DNA from: Ricordea florida
Lineage: Eukaryota > Cnidaria > Anthozoa > Corallimorpharia > Ricordeidae
Direction of reading: 5' to 3'
NCBI GenBank assembly: GCA_949710005.1
Contig: OX453276.1
Coordinates: 3,811,201 to 3,875,200, forward strand
DNA length: 64,000 nt
The position numbers and the translations under genes were made by a program. Positions 11,161 through 19,379 of the stretch are shown one piece after another (position 1 is the first letter of the stretch; every line of letters begins with the position of its first letter). A model generated the notes under the pieces. That model saw only the letters and a list, made by a program, of their open reading frames with translations. It made no database searches and was not told the DNA's origin.

Positions 11161-12151
11161 TAAGTTCCCATAGTAGCGACACTCGTTACTTTCGGAATTA
11201 GCAGCTTTTGGCGCTCGTTACTCTCCGGGGTGTCGTTACTCTCCCGGGTGTCGTTACTCGCCGGGGGTCGTTATTTTCGGGGACCAAAGAAAACAAAGTT
11301 GGCGCTAGCTCTTTCCCGAAATGAAAAATAATCACCATAATATTAAAAAAATATATATTTGTGTTACATGGTCTGTGTAACAGAGATACCTACGTGCTAA
11401 ACACGGCAATACAATTTGATAAAAAATCGAGAGCGATGATTAACAAATGAGAAGGAATTCATTTGCCCAGTTTCATGTTTTTGTCCACCACATTGGTGGG
11501 CTCTGGATATTTAAATACTTATATTGTGTTGTCAATTGTCGAGACGAGTTGTACCAGCCTTCCTCTCAGTTCTATTCTTATTACGTCCTTTCTTGACATC
11601 AATTTGAGGGCGACCGGTTAGCTCAGTTGGTAGAGCACTGGACTATCGTGCGGGAGGTCGTGGGTTCGAACCTCGGCCGGACCATCACTCAAAGTCTTTA
11701 AAAAAACTGAGAAGAAAGTGCTGCCTTTGCAATGACATCTGTAAATGGTTAGACTTTCTAGTCTTCTCGGATAAGGACGATAAACCGTAGGTCCCGTCTC
11801 ACAACCCTTGTTTGTAATAACTTTGTGGGACGTTAAAGAACCCACACACTGTTCGCGAAGAGTAGGGGATGTAGAACCCGGTGTTGTGGTCAGGCCCTTG
11901 TACATGTAGTTGTAATTATATGTGTCGAGCGTTTCTTACATGAGCCCCTGGCTCGGGATATTGTAAATGCACGAACATATTGTAAATTGTAAATGCACGA
12001 ACATATTGTAGAACTGTACATTGAAAATTTGACTATGGATTGCAATTGGAAAACAATGAAGGATTTCGGTATGTTTATAAATATAATTAACTTAGTCTCG
12101 ATACTCTCGGGAGGTCATAACTTTCGGGGAGTCGCTACCATGGGAACTTTA
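11161..12151. mobile_element. ~1-kb element with inverted ends, containing a SINE
   Basis: The left end TAAGTTCCCATAGTAGCGAC is mirrored at about 12132-12151 (GTCGCTACCATGGGAACTTTA). Just inside the left end are four ~19-bp units of the form CTC.CCGGGGTGTCGTTA (about 11205-11275). A tRNA-derived SINE sits inside (11609-11900). The element lies in intron 2 of the methyltransferase gene, directly before the Polinton. Confidence 0.6.
11609..11900 (+). mobile_element. tRNA-derived SINE
   Basis: The head 11612-11684 folds like a tRNA: an A box (TTAGCTCAGTTGGTAGAGC) and a B box (GGTTCGAACCTCG) at normal spacing, ending in ACCA. The anticodon arm is poorly paired, so it is not a working tRNA. A ~200-bp body follows (GTGGGACGTTAAAGAACCCA, then AGTAGGGGATGTAGAACCCG). 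Pol III promoter boxes appear intact, so transcription is possible. Confidence 0.75.
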
Positions 12152-12245
12152 CGTTAGCGAATCGAACTAACGACCTCAATAATTAACAGGTATACAGTTG
12201 CTCCCCGAGTTAAGTAAGAAGGCTAGACAATAGAAACTCGTGGTA

Positions 12246-12446
12246 AGTATGATGGAGGAAAAATACCCGGATTTTCTTTTTTTCTTTTTTTCAGAAAATT
12301 ATCAGAAAATTTATCAAGGAATTTATCATGTATTTTAGATTTTTCATCATTATTTTATCAGAGATTTATCAGAAATTTTATCAGAGATTTTATCAGAGAT
12401 TTCAGAAAAAAAAAAATGAATTTGAATATTGGTTTAAAGAAATATA
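12246..12446 (+). repeat. Polinton left terminal inverted repeat (201 bp)
   Basis: Mirrors 33017-33217 with few differences. The inner half is a run of TTTATCAGA(A/G)A-type units. The innermost 30 bp contain TTTAAAGAAATATA, 15-28 nt before the first gene's ATG, so the repeat carries a promoter-like motif for both end genes. Confidence 0.9.
12433..12443 (+). promoter_or_regulatory. TTTAAAGA motif for the left-end gene
   Basis: TTTAAAGAAAT ends 17 nt before the ATG at 12461 and lies within the left TIR. Confidence 0.5.
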
Positions 12447-12460
12447 TTTTAATATTAAAA

Positions 12461-13087
12461 ATGGAACGGCTAACAGTAAAAGAATTGAAGGTTATTGCTA
12501 AAGAATTGGGTGTTAAAAGATATTCTCAAATGCTTAAAACAGAACTCAGAGAAGCTATAAAACAAGCACAAACACCAACCATTAATATTGTTGAAAAATC
12601 TACCCCTAAAAACCTCAAACAACCTATTAATAAATTATTTGAAAATCTAAATGTGGAACACATGAGAGCTATAGCTAAAGAGAAGGGTATTAAAAAATAT
12701 TATTGGATGACTAGACCTGAATTGATTGAAGAGTTAGGTGATATAGACATAGACTCAAACAAATTATCGAATATTATTGATGAAATAATAACACCAACAA
12801 AAAAGTATGAGTGTATTCATGGAAGTTTTAAATATCAATGCAAAGAGTGTCATGGATCACAAATATGCCCCCATAATCAAAGGAAATCGCGTTGTAAAGA
12901 ATGTAACGGTGGTAGTATTTGTGAGCATAAACGGGAGAGGTATATGTGTAAAGACTGTAAAGGTAAAGGAATATGTATTCATCGAAAACAAAGAAGTTTT
13001 TGTAAGTTATGTGGAGGATCTCAAATATGTGAACACAACAAACAGAAGGCGTATTGTAAAAAATGTCACACAACACAAGATACATAA
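12461..13087 (+). CDS. SAP-like domain / five-fold CxH-C-C repeat protein (208 aa)
   Basis: I chose the ATG at 12461 because the N-terminus then aligns with the N-terminus of PolB at the opposite end and lies just inside the TIR; an in-frame ATG at 12416 falls within the TIR. Residues 1-35 (LTVKELKVIAKELG..SQMLKTELREAI) and about 62-92 (NVEHMRAIAKEKG..TRPELIEEL) are two copies of a SAP/Rho-N-like helix-turn-helix often used to bind nucleic acid. Residues 118-202 are five repeats of C-x-H-x6-C-x2-C, each offset by exactly 18 residues (first Cys at 118, 136, 154, 172, 190), probably five small zinc sites. From memory, similar Cys/His repeats occur in proteins of large DNA viruses. The function is unknown; a nucleic-acid-binding early protein is an inference. 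Confidence 0.8.
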   Translation: MERLTVKELKVIAKELGVKRYSQMLKTELREAIKQAQTPTINIVEKSTPKNLKQPINKLFENLNVEHMRAIAKEKGIKKYYWMTRPELIEELGDIDIDSNKLSNIIDEIITPTKKYECIHGSFKYQCKECHGSQICPHNQRKSRCKECNGGSICEHKRERYMCKDCKGKGICIHRKQRSFCKLCGGSQICEHNKQKAYCKKCHTTQDT

Positions 13088-13136
13088 CAAAAAATTAAGT
13101 TATATAACGCAAGTCAGTGTTACATAACAAAAAAAT

Positions 13137-13772
13137 TTATCTAAATCTTAAACTTAAAGTTATGGGAGAACCCTTCAGATCAAGTTTTTTCCATTCAATG
13201 TCTAAGATGCTTAAATCGAAGTGGTTTATGAGACTCTCATATTTTTGAACTGGAATTATTGGATAATCCTGTGAGGGTATGTTAGCAAGTAGGTGTGATG
13301 GTGAGAGTTTAACAAGTTCTCCATATTTGGTGTTATTCATATATGACGACTTATTATCTACTATACTACACATAAGTCTCAGTGGTTCCTTAATCTGTAT
13401 ATTTATGGGGTATAATTTACCAGGATTTATGATTTCAGGCACCCCTAAACCAACTTGTAGCCCTCTCGTAAGTTTAATGTTGGAGATCTTATTGGAATAT
13501 AGATAGTCAACAGTATCAGTCTCAATGATTGTTATCTTTGTTCTATCAATATCATTAAGAAAGATCGATTGGATATTACGCAGTGAATATGTACCAGGAT
13601 GTATTAACATGAGGGGTTGATTCTTATCATTGAATAATATCTGTTCATCCTTGAAATTAATAAATTTTTTGGTTTTTATATTACAATCCAGGAGTTGTAT
13701 CTCCCGAAGATTTTCCAGTGGAGGATCCAAATACACCCTAGTTTCAGACTCATACATGGTGATGCTCAACAT
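13137..13772 (-). CDS. Beta-rich Polinton protein, candidate minor capsid protein (211 aa)
   Basis: Mostly alternating hydrophobic strands, with the N-terminal motif TRVYLDPPLENLREIQLL, a PGTYSLRNI turn, and the C-terminal pattern LSILDIEWKKLDLKGSPITL. A shorter paralogue lies at 16305-16691. In Polintons a single-jelly-roll minor capsid (penton) protein is expected alongside the major capsid protein, and this is my best candidate on strand content and position. No catalytic motif is seen. The assignment is an inference; a structure prediction would settle it. Confidence 0.6.
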   Translation of the reverse strand: MLSITMYESETRVYLDPPLENLREIQLLDCNIKTKKFINFKDEQILFNDKNQPLMLIHPGTYSLRNIQSIFLNDIDRTKITIIETDTVDYLYSNKISNIKLTRGLQVGLGVPEIINPGKLYPINIQIKEPLRLMCSIVDNKSSYMNNTKYGELVKLSPSHLLANIPSQDYPIIPVQKYESLINHFDLSILDIEWKKLDLKGSPITLSLRFR

Positions 13773-13790
13773 TTTGTTTGATTACTCCAT

Positions 13791-13803
13791 ATTCATCTTT
13801 AAA
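13791..13803 (-). promoter_or_regulatory. TTTAAAGA motif upstream of 13137-13772
   Basis: TTTAAAGATGAAT on the minus strand, ending 18 nt before the ATG. Confidence 0.5.
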
Positions 13804-14043
13804 TTTCTATAATCAGCATCTGAGAGGAATCGAGCCTTAACAAAAACAAAATTTGCATTGACGTAATCACATTCCTGAGCGACGTTAGAAACCAGCCTTT
13901 TTAAAGTAAACATAAAATCTACTTTTCAACTTCAAATCCACTTTCCAACTTGCTTGTTGCTATGTCGTAAAAGTATGTAATCTATTGTTCTACACGTGAA
14001 CACTAATTTACAAACAATGATAATCACGTGAAATGGTCATGAA
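13804..14043. other. Intergenic stretch in the Polinton
   Basis: About 240 bp between two minus-strand genes, longer than elsewhere in the element. No gene is seen. Confidence 0.4.
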
Positions 14044-15594
14044 CTACCGAAATAGATACCACGCTAATCCGCCAGATACAACCATAAATGCTAATATATT
14101 CTTTTCATGCTGCGTTGAGTCAATATTATTTTCGTGTTTCGTTGAGTATGTTTGCGTTGAGTCTGTTTTCATTGGTGGTTTTGGTTTCGTTTCAGTTCTA
14201 TGAGGCAACTTTAACTTTGAAGATCCCATGTTATGACTTATTCCAACCTGTTTTGCTTCAGTGTTTAGGGAATTATTCACTCCAAAATTCATATCATTAC
14301 TCGCTTTCATAAGTTTGTTATTAAAACCAGTCACGCTTTCAGTGTTGATTATCATATTACTAGGCATTAACCATACACCAGGAGCAATAGCTAAATCAAG
14401 CCGTAATTTCGCTTCCTGTACAGCTAATTGATATCTTTGGATAGAACTAGAAATGTCATTCTCGATCACACTACTTTCAAATAAAGCCAAGAATTCTTGT
14501 TGAGTCTCTATCGCTCCACCACCATTGCCGTAAATCGAATTTCTAGTGTTAACTTGCGCTCCCAATATACAGTAAACAAAAGCTTCAGCAGATCGATTCA
14601 ATCTACCAAGGCCAGCTTTGGTGAGTCCATGACCACTTGTTGGGATAAACCAAGCATATTTGAAATCAGCAAAGTCATCATTACGGATAAATGAGATGAG
14701 ATTACCCTTTTCTTTCTTACCACCTTCATCAGCAAATTTACCACCTTCACCAGGCCATTGATCAGCTTCAACATCGTAATTCCTTACCATATGTACATTT
14801 TGATATCCACCACCCGATCCATGATATCCTGCACCATAATCAAGGAATATATCACCCAATCCTCCGTTTCTACCACCTTTCCATCTAAAATCAGAATTAT
14901 TAGCAATTCCAAATTCAGCACACAATCGTTGATATGCGATTTTACTATATGGATTATTATTTATTACAAAAGGTTGCTCATCAGGTAAGGGAAGACTCAA
15001 TTCATATAATATTCTCCTTATTGTGAAATACACATGAAACTTAATGAAGCTACTCACTACTTTAGGATAATTTAGACTCTCAAAAGGACTTATACCACAA
15101 CCAGATGTCGCACACCAAACTGCAAAGTTAAGTTGTTGAGGCCAATAATTCATATCGGGTGCGTTCAACCATTTTCTACTCTGTTTACCAAATTTGAAAG
15201 TCACAACTTGGGATGTAAATATGTTTCTCATCTTTGCTGTGAATTTTTTTGTATTTGAGACGTATATATCCAGCGAGGTTAGCATTTTTGTTATGTCACT
15301 TGTAAAGTCATCAAAATCAATTGCAGGTATTGGATAAGATCGATTGGTTATAGTTAAACTCTTTGGGAATGAACTCAATGCATCATCATCCAATCCTAAA
15401 TCTTTCCATAAAAGTCTTTTCAAACGGGGTGATAGATCATCAGTCCATGTTTTCCCAGTAGGGTCATCATAAGACATGATTGTTCTATCATTCACTTTCC
15501 ACTTAATGTATCCTCCATACGGATCAGCTACAACTTCGAATTGACTGTGATCAGCCTTTGGATACCTATTTCTGAAATCATTTAGTAAGCCCAT
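14044..15594 (-). CDS. Polinton protein of unknown function with C-terminal membrane anchor (516 aa)
   Basis: The largest uncharacterised gene of the element. The N-terminus (RYPKADHSQFEVVADPYGGYIKW, residues ~9-31) resembles residues ~79-102 of the 320-aa protein at 16703-17665. The middle is globular, with a Gly-rich loop (YHGSGGGYQN, near residue 260) and conserved-looking aromatic blocks. A low-complexity Lys/Thr/His linker (about 455-495) precedes a single C-terminal hydrophobic segment (ILAFMVVSGGLAWYLF). The layout suggests a virion or membrane-associated structural protein. No known family is recognised. Confidence 0.75.
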   Translation of the reverse strand: MGLLNDFRNRYPKADHSQFEVVADPYGGYIKWKVNDRTIMSYDDPTGKTWTDDLSPRLKRLLWKDLGLDDDALSSFPKSLTITNRSYPIPAIDFDDFTSDITKMLTSLDIYVSNTKKFTAKMRNIFTSQVVTFKFGKQSRKWLNAPDMNYWPQQLNFAVWCATSGCGISPFESLNYPKVVSSFIKFHVYFTIRRILYELSLPLPDEQPFVINNNPYSKIAYQRLCAEFGIANNSDFRWKGGRNGGLGDIFLDYGAGYHGSGGGYQNVHMVRNYDVEADQWPGEGGKFADEGGKKEKGNLISFIRNDDFADFKYAWFIPTSGHGLTKAGLGRLNRSAEAFVYCILGAQVNTRNSIYGNGGGAIETQQEFLALFESSVIENDISSSIQRYQLAVQEAKLRLDLAIAPGVWLMPSNMIINTESVTGFNNKLMKASNDMNFGVNNSLNTEAKQVGISHNMGSSKLKLPHRTETKPKPPMKTDSTQTYSTKHENNIDSTQHEKNILAFMVVSGGLAWYLFR

Positions 15595-15620
15595 CTTATT
15601 ATTTACGTTGATAATAGGAT

Positions 15621-15629
15621 GCTTTTAAA
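15621..15629 (-). promoter_or_regulatory. TTTAAAAGC motif upstream of 14044-15594
   Basis: A variant of the element-wide motif, ending 26 nt before the ATG at 15594. Confidence 0.4.
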
Positions 15630-15697
15630 TCAACACCGTTCTTTTCTAATACCAGCATAACAATTCCATCCTACAGGAGTTCTCTCAAATGACATTT

Positions 15698-16294
15698 TCA
15701 ACGTACGGGAGCTGTTAACTCCTTTAATATTTCCGCTCGAACCTCTGTTCTTATCTGATTCATATTTAAGTTTTTTTCTGTATCTTTCCTGTTTTTTTGA
15801 CGGATTTCGAGTTTTAGTTTTTCAAACTTGTCCACCTCTGATAAAATTAACGAAAATTCTTGGTCAGAGATAGCGTTATCTTTTAGTGCCTTTGAAACCA
15901 AGTCGTGAATGGTATTTACTTTTGCTTTTGCTAGAGAAACTGTCTGTTCATGTTTACTAACTTTATGTGAAAGTCGTTTAGAAGCCGCACCGAATCCAAC
16001 CGATATTCCCCCACAAATACCTCCCACCGCTCCTAATGGGATACCAACAGCAGCACCAAAACCAGTAAGGGAGGTTCCAAGTCCACTTGCAGATAAAATA
16101 ACTGAAAACACCCCACTACCAACACTGATTTTTGTAAATATCCCCCTCGCTCTATTGTATTTTTTCCTAACATCCTCATAATGTTTAATTTCCTTCTCAA
16201 GATTTTGTAGTACTTCGCATGACTTTTGTAGTCTGAAATTATTTGGATCACCATTCATGGGTAATTGTGGATAAATTCTATTGTAGTCTTCCAT
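15698..16294 (-). CDS. Gly-rich hydrophobic protein flanked by coiled coils (198 aa)
   Basis: An N-terminal charged helix (LEKEIKHYEDVRKKYNRAR, ~30-50) is followed by a ~50-residue hydrophobic Gly/Ala/Ser-rich region (about 53-104). That region has many GxxxG-type spacings and could insert as a helical hairpin. The C-terminus is a long charged helix. This is a membrane-active organisation of the kind proposed for small Polinton/adenovirus-like virion proteins, but no homologous family is recognised. Confidence 0.65.
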   Translation of the reverse strand: MEDYNRIYPQLPMNGDPNNFRLQKSCEVLQNLEKEIKHYEDVRKKYNRARGIFTKISVGSGVFSVILSASGLGTSLTGFGAAVGIPLGAVGGICGGISVGFGAASKRLSHKVSKHEQTVSLAKAKVNTIHDLVSKALKDNAISDQEFSLILSEVDKFEKLKLEIRQKNRKDTEKNLNMNQIRTEVRAEILKELTAPVR

Positions 16295-16304
16295 ATTTTA
16301 CTGA

Positions 16305-16691
16305 TCAACACGATATCTTTAAATAAATTCGAACAGGTTTGTTATTCAAGTCAACCTTTTTTCCATTTTCATCTAAAAGCAATAAAGTAAAGTAGTTGAC
16401 TGGATTTTTGTTTTTTGGAACTCTTAAACAAGTATTATTTGGAGATGGAATAACAGATAGTAGTTGTGAGGGTTTAAGTTCTATATTTTCACCGCTTGGG
16501 ATTATATTGGAATATGAAGACTTTGGCTCTATAATATCACACATTAAGTAGAAAGGCTTGTCATACCGTGCTATATTCGTGTAGATAAATATCAATTGTA
16601 TCTCTTTTACATTGGTTAAGGGTGGATCTAGATAAATTCTTGTTTCAGGAGTTAGCATAGTGATATATAGAAAAATTTTATCATTCTTCAT
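16305..16691 (-). CDS. Short paralogue of the beta-rich protein (128 aa)
   Basis: The N-terminus (TRIYLDPPLTNVKEIQLI) and C-terminal half (LMCDIIEPKSSYSN..IELKPSQLLSVIPS..VDLNNKPVRIYLKI) match the 211-aa protein at 13137-13772. About 85 central residues of that protein are missing. It could be a functional small relative or an internally deleted duplicate. The start at 16691 is favoured because a TTTAAA motif lies 20-32 nt upstream; Met12 (16658) is an alternative. Confidence 0.65.
   Translation of the reverse strand: MKNDKIFLYITMLTPETRIYLDPPLTNVKEIQLIFIYTNIARYDKPFYLMCDIIEPKSSYSNIIPSGENIELKPSQLLSVIPSPNNTCLRVPKNKNPVNYFTLLLLDENGKKVDLNNKPVRIYLKISC
16311..16323 (-). promoter_or_regulatory. TTTAAAGA motif upstream of 15698-16294
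   Basis: TTTAAAGATATCG on the minus strand, ending about 16 nt before the ATG. Confidence 0.5.
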
Positions 16692-16702
16692 GTTTTTTTT
16701 AC

Positions 16703-17665
16703 TTATCTACTCTTCTTTTTAAATTGTTCCACAAAATATAGAACCACAGCCACTATCAACAACCAAGCATTCTTACCTAAAAATCCAATAACCTCACCCG
16801 CTGTTTTGAAAAGAAAGCTTACGATAGCTCCAACCATTCCAGGTAATATTTCACCAAGTTTCTTACCAATAGTTTTCAACCCATTACCAACACCTTTACC
16901 CAATTTGGTTAGACCTTTAGAAAGATTAGAAACGATAACACCAATAACCACACCTACAGCACTTACAACAGCAAAGACTGTAAAACCGTACTTTTTGAAG
17001 ATAGCCTTCACACGATCACGTAATGACATATTTTGAAGTACCCCTTCAGTCTCACTCTCCAGATTGTCTTTATAATTCTTCAGCTCAGCATTTTCTCTCT
17101 TTAGAGTCTCTGTTCGGCTACGTGTTTCTGGAGTCTTCAGCGGATTATCCTCGTGGAATTTTATTTCCTTATTATTTTTGGTGATTGATTCTTCTATCTT
17201 AGCCATTTTAACATAATTATCTTCAACAACTTTTTCTGCTCTAGGACCTAAAATTTTTTTGATTGTAGGTGGTAATTCTTTACTTTTACCTTTTAATGGT
17301 TTTAATTCACCATCTATAAGAACATAATCAGCTGCATTTCCTCTTATTAAATTAAAAACTAATCTTTTTATTCCACCTCCAATATCTTTGTAGCGTATTA
17401 TTAATTTTGAAGTGTCTGCACGTGGATAGTTCTTTTTGAGTTCTTTTTCAGCCTCATTTTTATCTCTCATTCTATTATATATCAAGGGATCAGTTTCACG
17501 ACCATCAAACGAGGTTTCCTCCTCATAATCAGGGTCAGTTGGAATAGTGGTGGATGTCTTTGCGGGTGGAGTCATATAAAATGTTTCATTCTTATCATCA
17601 CCACCTAGATCAGCTGGTCCAAATTCTGGTATTTCTTTGTCTGGTATTTCTCCGCCTTCTGCCAT
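16703..17665 (-). CDS. Coiled-coil protein with C-terminal amphipathic and membrane helices (320 aa)
   Basis: An acidic disordered N-terminus (1-60) is followed by a module resembling the start of the 516-aa protein (NYPRADTSKLIIRYKDIGGGIK). A coiled coil follows (about 150-210), then a hydrophobic segment (TVFAVVSAVGVVIGVIVS) and a cationic amphipathic stretch (LTKLGKGVGNGLKTIGKKLG). The protein ends in two more hydrophobic segments and a basic tail (FKKKSR). The cationic-amphipathic part looks membrane-lytic, a feature reported for small virion proteins of adintovirus-type Polintons and adenoviruses. The specific role is inferred. Confidence 0.65.
   Translation of the reverse strand: MAEGGEIPDKEIPEFGPADLGGDDKNETFYMTPPAKTSTTIPTDPDYEEETSFDGRETDPLIYNRMRDKNEAEKELKKNYPRADTSKLIIRYKDIGGGIKRLVFNLIRGNAADYVLIDGELKPLKGKSKELPPTIKKILGPRAEKVVEDNYVKMAKIEESITKNNKEIKFHEDNPLKTPETRSRTETLKRENAELKNYKDNLESETEGVLQNMSLRDRVKAIFKKYGFTVFAVVSAVGVVIGVIVSNLSKGLTKLGKGVGNGLKTIGKKLGEILPGMVGAIVSFLFKTAGEVIGFLGKNAWLLIVAVVLYFVEQFKKKSR
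16711..16723 (-). promoter_or_regulatory. TTTAAAAAGA motif upstream of 16305-16691
   Basis: A variant with two extra A residues, ending 19 nt before the ATG at 16691. It overlaps the end of the next upstream gene. Confidence 0.35.
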
Positions 17666-17685
17666 AATTTTTTACTTTTCAGTAA

Positions 17686-17697
17686 GAAATCTTTAAA
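17686..17697 (-). promoter_or_regulatory. TTTAAAGATTTC motif upstream of 16703-17665
   Basis: One of the best matches to the consensus, ending about 20 nt before the ATG. Confidence 0.5.
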
Positions 17698-17713
17698 CTG
17701 GTCACACACTTTA

Positions 17714-18106
17714 CTAAAATAATTTACTAACCATATATCCCAATGCCAGCATACCACCACCTACATATACCATCTCACCCATCTTTTGATTGTCACTAGG
17801 TCTATAATAATCAGAGAATTTTGGTTCATGTGTCTGACTATACAATTTCAAAGCTTCATCTGTATTCGAAATATTTTTTGAAGCCTGATATTTAGCATCC
17901 TTCTGTTTAGAGTACCAATCAATGAGATTCTGTCTGTTTTCCTGATATTTTGCATAATCTTTTTGATATTTTTCTATTGCCTTGTCGTGTCGTATTCGTT
18001 CTGCATCTGTTTTATCACCTGAGAGATATTTTGCAAGATATGATCCACCAACAAAGGTAGTAGCATTCAAAATAGCTCCACCAACCATCATTGCTATTGC
18101 TGCCAT
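17714..18106 (-). CDS. Small protein with hydrophobic ends and a helical middle (130 aa)
   Basis: An N-terminal hydrophobic segment (MAAIAMMVGGAILNATTFVGG) is followed by a charged helical middle (KAIEKYQKDYAKYQENRQNL). The C-terminal hydrophobic segment is YVGGGMLALGYMV. This layout suggests a membrane or internal virion protein. The family is not formally identified. It overlaps no neighbour and follows the same strand as the rest of the cluster. Confidence 0.65.
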   Translation of the reverse strand: MAAIAMMVGGAILNATTFVGGSYLAKYLSGDKTDAERIRHDKAIEKYQKDYAKYQENRQNLIDWYSKQKDAKYQASKNISNTDEALKLYSQTHEPKFSDYYRPSDNQKMGEMVYVGGGMLALGYMVSKLF

Positions 18107-18112
18107 AAATCT

Positions 18113-18331
18113 TTAATTTGGTAAAATCTTTTGATCCTCTAAATATGTTTTTAGGTACATACTACCGGATAGGACAGCGACCCATTTAGCATAGTTTGTA
18201 ATACTTGAGGAGGGATCGTTCATAAATGATTCTTTCAGAGCCTTTTTAGCTACATATCCAACTCCAGCTGCTAATCCGATAAGGACTGCTGAATCATTAA
18301 CAGTTTTCACAAGTTTGTTTTCAGTTGACAT
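18113..18331 (-). CDS. Small two-helix membrane protein (72 aa)
   Basis: Two hydrophobic segments (AVLIGLAAGVGYVA and YAKWVAVLSGSMYL) are joined by a short polar loop. It is packed 6 bp from the next gene, and the upstream motif at 18351-18363 supports it as real. Function unknown. Confidence 0.55.
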   Translation of the reverse strand: MSTENKLVKTVNDSAVLIGLAAGVGYVAKKALKESFMNDPSSSITNYAKWVAVLSGSMYLKTYLEDQKILPN

Positions 18332-18350
18332 AATTTTTATTGATGATATA

Positions 18351-18363
18351 GAAAACCTTTAAA
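18351..18363 (-). promoter_or_regulatory. TTTAAAGG motif upstream of 18113-18331
   Basis: TTTAAAGGTTTTC on the minus strand, ending 19 nt before the ATG. Confidence 0.45.
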
Positions 18364-18372
18364 CTACTTTCC

Positions 18373-18792
18373 TCATATCATTGCTATTTTCGGAGTTGGT
18401 TGAGGTGGTGGTTGGGAGGGTTGTGTGGGAATATTTTGGGGTGGAACTTTAGTTGGAACGTGAGATAAATCTACTATTCTGTTTTTGTAGTACCTCATAA
18501 ACATGTCAACTGCAGTAAACCCTATTCCAACAATAGATAACACAGTAGTAAAAGATAGCTCTGGAATCCATGCTTTAGGTTCACTATCTTCATTGTAATT
18601 TTCTTCCTGTTTAGTCTCCGCTTGTTCCTTTTCACGTTTCATTTCCCTGGCCAACGCTTCTTTAGCTTTTCTGTTATGTTCTGCTAGTTTCTTACCAGCT
18701 GCAACCTTTTTAGGATCTTTCTCTTTCTTTTTAGGATCTTTCTTTTCAGGTATAGGATCCATTGTAATTTGTTCAACAACTTCTTCAGACAT
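18373..18792 (-). CDS. Lys/Glu-rich protein with one membrane helix and Pro-rich tail (139 aa)
   Basis: Residues 1-75 are highly charged (KKDPKKKEKDPKKVAAG and following coiled coil). One hydrophobic helix follows (FTTVLSIVGIGFTAVDMFM), then a tail of PPQNIP/PQP units. Probably anchored in a membrane with one charged and one Pro-rich side. Function unknown. Confidence 0.6.
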   Translation of the reverse strand: MSEEVVEQITMDPIPEKKDPKKKEKDPKKVAAGKKLAEHNRKAKEALAREMKREKEQAETKQEENYNEDSEPKAWIPELSFTTVLSIVGIGFTAVDMFMRYYKNRIVDLSHVPTKVPPQNIPTQPSQPPPQPTPKIAMI

Positions 18793-18816
18793 TATTATTT
18801 TATTTCACAAAGTAAA

Positions 18817-18827
18817 GAATCTTTAAA
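18817..18827 (-). promoter_or_regulatory. TTTAAAGATTC motif upstream of 18373-18792
   Basis: A perfect consensus match, ending 24 nt before the ATG. It sits directly against the stop codon of the upstream gene. Confidence 0.55.
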
Positions 18828-19343
18828 TCAGTTGTGCTCAGTGACCTGCTCAGTTTTGTTAGAATCATCTGTAATTGTGTTTGAAACTTCTTGTATTTTG
18901 TTGATTTTAATGTGCTTAGCAACCTGGAATAGTCCGCTGGCAAGTGCTACCAATCTTCCACCTTTTAATGCTAAGAGACCTACAAAGTTTGTAAGTTCAC
19001 GATTAACCAACTCATCATTCTTCAAGTCTTTACAAAGTGCTTCTATATCATCCACAGGAACCATGTAAGAAATGATTTGAGAAACTAATTGAAGAGATGA
19101 ATCTACTAATCCACCACTAATTTTCTTACCTAATACTGTCTGATATCGATTATAATATTTTTCAACATCTTTTACCGCTAGTTTCTTTATATCACCGAGA
19201 CTCATATCAACACCTAAATATTCCTTTGTAGACCCAAGAGATGCGAGAATAGCTAGTGATTCTTGTTTGATTTCAACATCATTATCTTTGGTCTCATCTT
19301 TGACCTCTGGCTGTTCTTCCATATAATCTTCAACGCTTGTCAT
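18828..19343 (-). CDS. Small helical Polinton protein of unknown function (171 aa)
   Basis: Acidic N- and C-terminal tails surround a helical core (about 25-150). There is a mildly hydrophobic stretch (FVGLLALKGGRLVALASGLFQVA) that may touch membrane. No known domain. It lies between the ATPase gene and the charged membrane protein, in the structural-gene cluster. Confidence 0.6.
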   Translation of the reverse strand: MTSVEDYMEEQPEVKDETKDNDVEIKQESLAILASLGSTKEYLGVDMSLGDIKKLAVKDVEKYYNRYQTVLGKKISGGLVDSSLQLVSQIISYMVPVDDIEALCKDLKNDELVNRELTNFVGLLALKGGRLVALASGLFQVAKHIKINKIQEVSNTITDDSNKTEQVTEHN

Positions 19344-19367
19344 CTTTTAATTTTGTAATAATACATA

Positions 19368-19379
19368 GATTCTTTTAAA
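19368..19379 (-). promoter_or_regulatory. TTTAAAAGAATC motif overlapping the ATPase stop codon
   Basis: The TAA stop of the ATPase gene (19375-19377) lies inside the motif, so promoter and upstream coding end share bases. The motif ends 24 nt before the next ATG at 19343. Confidence 0.5.

Noticed and set aside
11612..11684. Functional tRNA gene
   Set aside because: A and B boxes are good, but the anticodon arm does not pair and a SINE body follows.
12807..13127. 106-aa frame overlapping the zinc-repeat gene
   Set aside because: It is the shifted frame of the 54-bp periodic zinc repeats.
18107..18118. TTAAAGATTT as promoter motif for the 130-aa gene
   Set aside because: It touches the ATG instead of lying ~20 nt upstream. 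Left out as a feature, although a later start codon would restore normal spacing.
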